This document shows, in pieces, positions 53,001 through 63,100 of a stretch of DNA of 64,000 nt. The notes under the pieces were generated by a model. The model ran no database searches, had not been told where the DNA came from, and saw only the letters and a list, made by a program, of their open reading frames with translations. Position 1 is the stretch's first letter; every line of letters begins with the position of its first letter. Source of the DNA: Lateolabrax maculatus (Eukaryota > Chordata > Actinopteri > Acropomatiformes > Lateolabracidae); contig CM062205.1 in assembly GCA_031216445.1 (NCBI GenBank), forward strand, positions 16,391,001-16,455,000, read 5' to 3'. Both the position numbers and the translations under genes were made by a program.

Positions 53001-56000
53001 AATATCTCAAAATCTACTGTATTGGATTGGCTCAAAATTCTATTCTGACATTCATGGTTTCCAGACAATGTATCTTACTGACTTTGATGATCTCCTGGCT
53101 TTTCCTGTAGCACCACTAAATTTCATGGTTTTGAGTGAAATATCTTGACAACAATTGGATGGATTGACATGAAATGTGGTTAAGACATTCATGCCTGGGA
53201 ACCAGAAGAATTCTGCGGGCTTGTGTTTTATTTGCTCTGGCAGATACATCTGGCCCCCCTCCCATTCAAACTGATTTCCTTGGTACTGGAAGCGCCGTTG
53301 TGTCGGGCGAACCAATCACACCTATTATCTAGTATAGTAAACGGACTGGACGGTAATTTTTTTCTAACAGAAGAACAAACAACGGCGCTTAAACTTTATG
53401 TTGATAAGATAACAATATACCTACAACACATCAGCACGTGAACAGCTCAAAGCATCACTGGTACAACGTTAAGCCTCACCGAGCTAGTTCAGCTGTAGAC
53501 TCTTAATCTTGATTTTAATAATAGATCATATAGCTGTGTCTTTCTTGTATTCTCTTTTCTCTAGGTTGATCAGTTGGTTTTCTGTGCAGGCCAAATTCCT
53601 TTGGTCCCCTGCACCATGCAGCTGGTAAAGGCTGGCACCAGGACGCAGGCCCACTTGTCCTTCGGCTATGTGAAGAAGGTTCTGGAGGCGGTGATCGGCA
53701 GCCTGACTCTAGCTCATGTTGTCCAGGCCCACTGCTACACCACCAGACACCGAGACATCCACATCATCAGGGCCGTCTGGGAGAGCATGCTGAAGGCCGC
53801 GGAGGAAGAGAAGGTCAGCCACTGTGGAGTGAGATTTTTGTTTATGAAATATATACCAGTGGTTAAGAAGAAGAGCAATGACTGTCTGTTTTATTATAGA
53901 TGCAGAGGAAATATTGATCATACTTATAATACGATACTACTCCCACATAGAATGAACACATATTTAATGGATTAAAAGGCAGTGGGATCCATGTGTCAAT
54001 GAATAAGTAAAAGAAGAGAAACTTGATATGTTATCCAAGTTTTTCAGAGAGGCCTTTCAGAATTGTATTTTATAGTTGTGAAATAAGGGAAAGTTCCTCG
54101 CCCCTCTCTGCCCCCTTGAGACCCAAGCCACTGCGACTGATATTTACCAGTGAGTGCGCTCATGAAAAGTTGATGATGTGGGAAACGCTGGTGTCTTTGA
54201 TAATGTGGAGCTTGGCACAGAAGCAGATGTCTTCCTCAGAGCTTCCCTAATCCTTTGCCCCCACACACCATTTTGGAGCTCCGTTCAACTCTCAGAGCAG
54301 CTTATCCCCCTCTCCACCCCTCTTTCCTGCCACCTCCCTCCATCCCTCCCTCCATTCCACCGCCCCGGCTTACAACCCCTGCTCCATACGTCTAATAGGG
54401 GCACCAGTCTCCCCTGGCAGCCCTTCTCCTCCCACAATAATCTGTCTAGCCATGGGAATAGGGTCTAAGGGAGAGAAGTAGGAGCGCACCTCCAACATGT
54501 GGCTCTGTTCAGTGGTGAACAGTGTTAAAGACTAGAGAGAGGATGTCAACTTTGCATCAATTCCACAAAATTATAGCAGTATAAAAAACTGTGTTATTCA
54601 AGGCCAACATGCATATTCTCAAAGCTTTCAAATGATAATCTTTGAATTCAAACATATATACTACGGTTCAGCGTATCTTAGTCAAGAGCTGGATGTGAAT
54701 TTATTTGACATATTGTGCCTTATTGTAACTCACAGGGGAATAGAAATCTTGAGGCCATCAATTTAGCATGCAGATTGGGTCTTTCAGGTAACAAGGCTAA
54801 CCAAGGGCAAAGCTTTGGGAGGTGACAAGACTAGCCTCATGTCAGAGGTCACTGGAGATGGACAACATCGTCCATCTGTTGTGCTTCCATGCAGTATGTC
54901 AGAACAATCAAAAATATTCATTTAGCTGACCCAGGATTGCCACCGGGAGACCATGTTTTATTTTCAACTGACTCCGAAATAAAGCAGCTCTAATTGACAG
55001 CTCTGCTGTAAACAGGTGAGTTATCCCCTTAAGAATAGAGCCAGTTTAGGTGGTGGGTTACTAACCGGACCTCACGCTCTTTCTTTGCCCGTGAGGCAGA
55101 TCATCTTGGTGTGACTTCGCTCATGCTTTCCCTTCTCTTCCACTTAAAGTGCAGATGTATAAAGTGCAGCAGAAGATAGGGAGAGCAGCTGTAGTGGGGG
55201 CTACTGTTTCATCCCAAACTTGGTGAAATGCCCTCTCCCTGGGGTGGGGATTATACAAAGCACCGGTGCTCATTTGAACTGACTGTAATTAGAATGTTTA
55301 ACTCGGGTCAAACACAAATAACACAACTCCCACAGACCACAGAGAGAACTCCACCAGCTGGCAATAGCAAAAAGAGTCTTGCTTCACTTACATGTGGCTT
55401 TATAAACGGATGTCTTGAAACACACAGGCAATGAAAAATGCACAAAATTGTGGTAGCTCTATAAGAGAGAAAAGAAAAGGAGACGGGGACACATACCAAC
55501 AAAAAATAAAATAATGCTAGGAAATAAGGTTACATAATATTTTGCAGCACAACAATCTATTATGTGTAATCTAATGTACTTGAGTGTTACATTTTGGCAT
55601 TCTGATTTATTAAACGGAACTAATAAATCTAGTATAACCCATGTGTCAGTGAGAAAAAGGTAATTCAATATGTCACATTAAGAATTCAAATACGTCATAT
55701 TGCAATTTATTTATGTTTAGAATTAGTATAGCTTGTATTATTACTGCTGGAGATTTAAGCAATTAAATTGCCCCTTGTTCCCAAAATGCATCTGTTCTTT
55801 ATAATGCATCCTGATGACATTTAGGCTTTTAAAGAATCCGTGAGCACAACATGTAATATGAGATTAAGTTATGAAAAAAAAAATCCAGTTGTTAAATTTT
55901 GACTTATGTAGCTTTACACTTTTATATACAAAAATATAGATGGTATATGTTTCAGTGTATTTTCAGACACCAGACCTGTGAAGTGAAATGATAGAAACAC

Positions 56001-57099
56001 CAGTGACTAGCGTGTCTGCGAAGCCACAGGGCCATGTTGTTGTTGTGCGTTGATAATTTCTCTAATCAGGTGGATGAAGAAGCTTGCAGGGTTAATTGGG
56101 AGCATACTGGAGTCGCTACAAGTGTGAAATTGTATTTACGGTGCATTAAACGACAAAGAGCCTGTTTGTGTGTGTGTGTGTAAGTGTGTGTGCAAAGGGT
56201 TTGATGAACAGGGAGATTTTGATGTGATAAGTCAATAATGTTAAACAGATGTCCGTTTGTGTAGCAATAACAGCTTCTGAAAACATGTCAAAGTAAAAAA
56301 TAATTATTAAGCAGGTTAAAATATTTTTTGCCAAGATTATTTTGTAAATGTGGAAAAGATTTTTAAAGAAATGACCGTGTTGGTTGAAATTTGTATTTAA
56401 TAGTACTAAATTTGCAGTGTGGAGTTTTTTCCCTGCCTACCCTTTCAACATTATTTCTCCCCTGCTTACTTGGGACTTTTGAAGTAACTCTGGTCTCTGG
56501 CATGGTTTTATAATGGCCTCATAGCCTTAAACCTTTCCTCACCCCACTGACATGGCCCTGTGTGTTTCATTTACACAAACAGTCTGATGAGCTTCAGAGC
56601 GGAGTCTTAAGAAAAGAGAGTGGTTGAGGGAGTGAATGGGAAGGGATATTATGGCAGACTGACAGCACTACAGTAAGTGCTGAGACATAGAGCTACATGC
56701 TGAAGGCGTCCCGCTGGGCAGGAAATGTAGGGGAACTGGCTAAGCAGCGCAGTCCCATCAGCTCCCCGCTGTTCCCCGCCTTTACACCACTTCCTTATTA
56801 CCGTGTTTACCGTTCGGCTTTCACGCCTCTCGGCCCTCCAACCCACCGCACGCTCCAGGCGCACGGACACGAGTTAGAGGGAGGAAAGTGGGGAGAAAGA
56901 AAACAAACATAAGGAGAGGCAGGTCACACCCCATCAGCGTAGAGAGCTGAGCACAGCAGTTCCAGACTTCATGCGTTTACCTGCTGCCTACGAAGTGAGA
57001 GAGCACTGGGGGAATGGCTGCATGCCCTGAAACTGAAGTTGGATGAAGTAATGAGATGGATTGTGTTAAGTGGCTGGTGTAGAGCAGAACAGAGCCCTC

Positions 57100-57150
<51 letters not shown>

Positions 57151-60100
57151 CCGCCCGCCTGCCCTCCCAACTTGCCACTCCAGCACTCAGCTCCACTATA
57201 TATCAAAGTTTGTATTTTATTGGATTAATTTAATAAATGATCTCTGGCCAGGTAGGGATGTCAGCCAGTGTTCCCCCCCCTCTCACTCCTCTGGGAAGGA
57301 AACACACAGTGATGGGGCTCTGACCACAGTCAAGTCCGCAGCATGCGCACGTGCACATCGCGTGCACATACAGAAACACACCACTGGCACATCTAGTTCC
57401 ACAGCACTGCTGAACATACTTCCCACCTAATGTCACATTTTGGTGGATACATTAATAAAGAAACAAATGGGAACTGATGTAACCTCGTCCGACAGCTCTG
57501 ACAAAAAGTCCGCAACTGTGCCGTGACAATAAAGTCCTGCCAGAGGCTGGAGCTGCAGTGCTGAAGTCCCCAGATCTCCTCGTGGACGGTCGGTTGGGTA
57601 TAGTACCTCGGCACCCAGGGCCTGCAGGGTGGCCTTTAAGCCTGGCTGAGCAAGACCCCCCTGTCCTGTCACTTCTCTCCCCAGTTCCCACTCTCTGTTC
57701 CATGTTCAATCACTATTGACAAGTGCAGGAGCAGTTCCCTCTAGGAGAATACCTAGCCTGTGCCAGAAGTGCTAATATAACATTTATCAAAGCGTAGGAC
57801 ACGTATGTGTGCTGTCACTTTGTCTGACATGCTAAGAGGTCCGTGCTGACACGGCTATTGTTCTCTGCTCTCGTGATTGTTATTCTTGATCACTGCAAGC
57901 CAGGCTCTCTTCAAAATCAGCAGAGTAAAGAAATCTAAGCCTAACCCCTGCACACAAAGTCGGCCAGGACACTTGCTTTTTTCATTTTTTTTTTTTTTTT
58001 CACTCTCCGAGGCGAGAGGTTAGCTGTTGATACACAATTAAGCGTTTGCTAAAGTTTAATCTGAAGGTAAGTGCTGCCTCAGTGAATCTGGCTGATTGGG
58101 TCATGACGGGCTCGTCTGTTGGAGGGACAAAGAGCCCGTCGTCTGCTCTTGTCAATGATTTCTCTTTTTTTGTGAGTGAATATCAAAATAAAATGTAAGT
58201 AACCTGTTATTATTCTGCACTTACGAAGTGGGGTGTAAGTGGATGAAAATTGATCCAGCAAATTGAAAAGGGGGTTAAGTGTTTTTGCCCTATCGACTCC
58301 AACTGAAATGACGGTTATATAAAACACTCATTTCTCTCCCATTAGCAGATGAAGCCACAGCCAAGTATTATTAGAGGGCCACATTGTAGCACTGCTCCAA
58401 GACATTTTGTTACTACTAATGGCCCCTCAGTCCAGAGGAGAAGAAATAAAGAGATTTTGGCCCTGTGGATAAAAAGCAGTTTTTCACTAAATGTGTGTGG
58501 TGAAACTGCTGTAAGATGTCGTGAGTGATCTTCTTACAAAGGTGAGAAGTCATCTTGGATAGGATCTGTCATTCTAGCAAATGCAGCTCAAAGTGAATGC
58601 ATTTTGTTTATGGTGGCTGCAAGCCGTATGGATTCTTTTTGAATTGTTTGTACACTATCATTACCGAGGGTCACCTCCCAATCTCATGTTAATTGATAGC
58701 CTGTCAGTCTGTCAAGTAAAAAGCCTGTCTCAGTGCTGTGCAGTAGGATTTTATGATGTGCTTTACAATAGTGTTTAATGTTGATGGAGTAGAGTTTGTG
58801 GTCAGAAAGCACAGCATGTATCTCAGCAGGGGGGCCATACCATACATTTGATTGTGGTGTGTGGCACAACGCAATACATAATTTGCCAGCCAGTTCATTT
58901 GAATACCATCTGTCTGCATTGCAGGACTTGCTGTGGGAGCCTGAGAACAAACCTGCACCACTGTCGGTCATAGTGGTACCTGCCCTACCCAAGGGAGCAG
59001 CTGTTGAGCTTCATGTAACTGCAGTTCAGGATGATCCCACCAAAAGGACGTCCTGTCACGTAACTACAAAGGTGGCCTGCGGACGCATAGAGTGCCACAC
59101 CATAATGTCTGCTGACATGTCTAGTGCTTCACTTTCACTTTCCCTGGCTGTGCCCGGCGATAACCCGGAGGTCACCGGTGTGAAGGATGTAACAGAAGCA
59201 GTTGGCGCTACGTTCAAAAGAGCCATGAAGAAGATGGACGCTGAGCTGGTGCCACTGTGTGCCAGGGTGTTCTACAAGTGCAACCACTCACTGGCACAGC
59301 AGATTGTTAAAGGTATGTCACTGGACACGTGTCTCACTCAAGACACTACACATAAGCGGTGATTGATGTAATATTTACACTCATTAAGAGGATGTATCCT
59401 AAATATGCTGTTCTGTCGAAGGCGACGCTTCTGAGATGCACTGCTCTTGCAAGTTAAGCTCTACATCACTGTATTAATGGAATCAAACTGACAGCCCGTC
59501 TCTCTGCACTTTCTTTTCAAAGAAAGTTTGAACTGACATTAGTTAGGTAAACTCCATAATGTATTTTAGAAAGCAGTCTCTCCAGAGGATCTCCACTTCT
59601 TCCTGTGTTTAATTATTGTAAGCCATTTGTTGTGCCTGCACTGTGTACAGTAACCCAAGCAGCTGGCACAGTCTTTTGTCATCATTACACTTTTATACGC
59701 CACCATCTCTCTCATAATCTCGCTCCCAGGATTCTAGGTTCTCGTCAAGGCAAATGTGGAACGGTATTTGTTTTATCCTGAGAGATGTTCTCTCGGAGGG
59801 AAAAGGGCGACGAGCACATCGATCACACAGGCTCAGTTGTCAAGTCATCGCTGAAGCACTCAATTAACATTTTTGAATCCGTGCCAAACCAGCCATCTTA
59901 CTGTCATTTTTAGCTTTGACATAACTCATCTTTTTGTGGACGCAAAATTATGGTTACCAGTGATGAATGGGAAAAAGGTTGATCTGTTTAGAATATGTGT
60001 TGATATGCATGACAGACGAACAGTGCTATTTGTTTTGTCACCTAATTATATAATTGTTATTCAACATTGTTTTGTGATATATGATGCATGTCATTTATTT

Positions 60101-63100
60101 CTTCTGCCATTATCCATGATAGAAGAGTAAGAGAATTAAGCAATGAGGAGGAATCTTGTTAAAATTCTCAAATATAAATGTTACAGAATTCTATTGTAGA
60201 TAATAAAATAGGTGTGGATGTGGCAAATAATTGCTAAATGTATATATTTTAATACAATTGAAATCAAATGTACTATTTAATTTTCTCTCTAGAAAGCACT
60301 CTAAAATCTTATTTTTTTAATAGAAATCTGTGTTTCTGGGTCATTGGTTTACTGGAGCAAAATCAACCTCAATCTTCGCCCTTGAAACTTATGTTTCTTT
60401 GATTATCGACTGCACAGACTGCTTCCCTAAAACCATTTACTGACTCATCAGCTGGAATCTGTTACCTTGCCCTGCACGCACAGCCAAGCCCTGGAAGCTT
60501 ACCCACTGGCGTTTTTATGGGTCACAGGCTATGCTCATCGGGTGATGAATCCAAAAAGTCAAAGGAGGAAAAGTAACACCTCTGGCACTAGCAGTCACAG
60601 CCTCACAACTGCTGCTGACAGACAGGCAACAAGACTGAAGAAAAATGTGACTGCACACACACACACACACACACACACCCCCCCTTCAGTTACTTGCGTT
60701 AGGATTCACAGCTGATAGACATGACATATGCTCCAAATGAAACCTTTAAACATCTTGTCTCAACTTGTTACTTACGATAGAAAGGTTCTCACAAAGATAG
60801 GCCCCCACAACTCAACTAAAACCTCAGCCGTAATAAGGTTTGTATAGAAAAAGAAATCCATTATTTTACACAGTATGTATAGAAATCTAATTGGTTTTGA
60901 TCTCTTTGCCCCTAAATACTCAAAACATAACACAAGGCCTGCAATTCTTGAACCTGCAATAACTTATTTGGGCCTCTTAGGGGCATCGGAAACAAGCTGT
61001 GAACACAACATTGACATGTTTTCACGTTTTAAAATGAAATGGTGAACCTTTTTAGCAAACAGCTGCCTATTTACACATCCAGCAGATACAGGGGAAACAT
61101 TAGTACTAAATGACAATTGTGTTTGTGTCCACCTGATGAAAATACGTTTAATACTCACACACCTTTTAGTTCTGTTTTGGTCCCCACCAACTCCTGAGGA
61201 AAATATCTGTCTTGTTAGCAGCCAAATGCTCCACTATGTTTCCTTGTTGTCAACTGTCTGTCTGTTTGGTGCTGGCAAGGTAGTGTACAGTGCAGGTTGT
61301 TTTTTGGTGTGTGTGTGTGTGTTTTTACTATAACAGCTGCCTGTTGTGGGCCGGTAAACCAAAAATAATAACCTAAAAGAGACTATAAAGCCCTGTATAA
61401 ATGAGGGGAATTCAGGTGATATTTCTCTGTGGGTTCATCACTATGAGCGACCCCTTTTTCCATGCAAGTAGGCATGTGATTCGTTGCTGATATCGAATTA
61501 TTGGTTATAGCTGCTTTAAACAAAGTTATTTGTGGCTCTACTGCACACACCCAGCCCCTCAGACTCTTTGTTCATTCTCCTTGGACTAAATTAACAATTT
61601 TCATGAGCCAACACTTGCTAATTGCCACTTCGTTTACCGGTTAATTTGACCAGTTTGGAAGTCAGTGTAGCACAACTAAAAACCACTGGCTCTGGGCCTT
61701 GGCCACTGCTTAAAAGCCCCATAAGCCCAGCAGGCATCAACCATTCCACACAGGAACTCCCTTTTTCTCTCCTTTTCACCACTGCCTTCACTGACACCCC
61801 CCCCTTCTATTCACTTAGGCTTACAATATTTATATATTAATCAGTTCAAACAAAAATAGCTGTTGATGTTTAGCATAAAAGGGGGTTGTGGGCATTAGTA
61901 ATGGTTTGGTTCTGAAAACACTGAGATTTAACAGCAGCCTTTCAGCTCCCTGGGTGTTCGCCGTGAAGCAGAATAATGGCGGGTCCTCTTGGGTAGATGG
62001 TTTAGTTCCATCCCATTGCTAATGTGATGGCTTTTTGAATCTTACAGCCTCTGTCCTGTGGGCCTCCCAATGAGGCTCCCCGTGTAGCCCAAGGGGGGCC
62101 GAGAGACCAGGGAACGGGGATTGGGTGTGTGATGGAAAGTGTTCATAGGCATTTACAGCGATCGGAGCAAAGCAGTCTGTGTCTTTGCCCGCTTTTCACT
62201 CACATAGACAAAAAAAAAAAAAAATTGCATGGTCACTCAAGTCACCTTCACCCCCCCCCCCATGTCTCTCATTAATGCATAAGCTGGCATGTCTGTGTAC
62301 ACAGACACTGAAAGAGACTCTCAAAGAGAGAGTGCAATTATTTCCTATCTGTTAGTACAAAGATTAAAACATCCCGACATAAAACAGGCTTAGTGTGCAA
62401 GGTGTGATGAAGGGTGTGTTTCTTCTCTTAATAAAACCATCCTGTCTGTGATCTCCCTAGCTCGTTCAGTTGTCAGCTAGCCATCTGTAGAGGATCCTGC
62501 TTCCCAGGGTGCACCACATGCTCTGATAACACATATTTAGGCTTTTAATGCCCTCCAAAAAAAGGCCTATGTTCAGTGGGGGTATTTTAAGCTGTAGTGC
62601 ATATTAGCTAATTAGGGTGTGTGGGCTCTTTGTAAGGATATTTGGCATGCTGTGTGTGCTTCAAATGAAAGAGAGTGAGGCTTATTAAATAGTGCTGAAC
62701 TGCCCGCGTAACCTCTCTGTCCTGATATATCTCTTTACAAGTTCACATAAATGTCACATAGTGGTACTGCAGTACTAGTAGATGTTGTTAAAAGACCATA
62801 CGTTTGTGTTTCTCTGATGAGTCTCAAGATAACCGGTCAGGAATTACATTTTGAGTATCCGTCACGTTAGACAGATGTTGTGAGTGGAAAGAAGATTGAC
62901 CGTTGTAGTGATGGTGCAGAAGTGACACAGCATACTTTCCGTGATGTGTATCTCTATTATGACCATGCTAGATGATAGTGACCACACCCAAGTCCCATGC
63001 AACGCGCTGTTAAATCAGGAGATATAAGCCAGGACAGTCAACCATGAGACAGGAACACTTGTGACCAATTAGTGCATGGAGCAGAGCAGGGAAGGGGCAA

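Larger units (their letters stand above)
38124..53564 (+). other. dph6: dph6 intron 12 (15.4 kb)
   Basis: Largest intron, GT-AG, with no supported exon. It includes motif-rich blocks near 42080-42360 and 50820-51120, an (AT)22 microsatellite (44001-44044), a CA tract (44881-44920) and a composite interspersed repeat (52783-53520). Long AT-rich stretches (39600-41900, 45050-46440, 48600-50550) show nothing I can name. Confidence 0.75.

Noticed and set aside
53052..53441. Short frames within repeat copy 2
   Set aside because: They lie inside interspersed repeat sequence and resemble no transposase or other protein I know.
58796..58924. Upstream in-frame extension of exon 14
   Set aside because: Open by chance; the acceptor ttgcag at 58919-58924 joins in phase with exon 13 and gives continuous RidA-like sequence.
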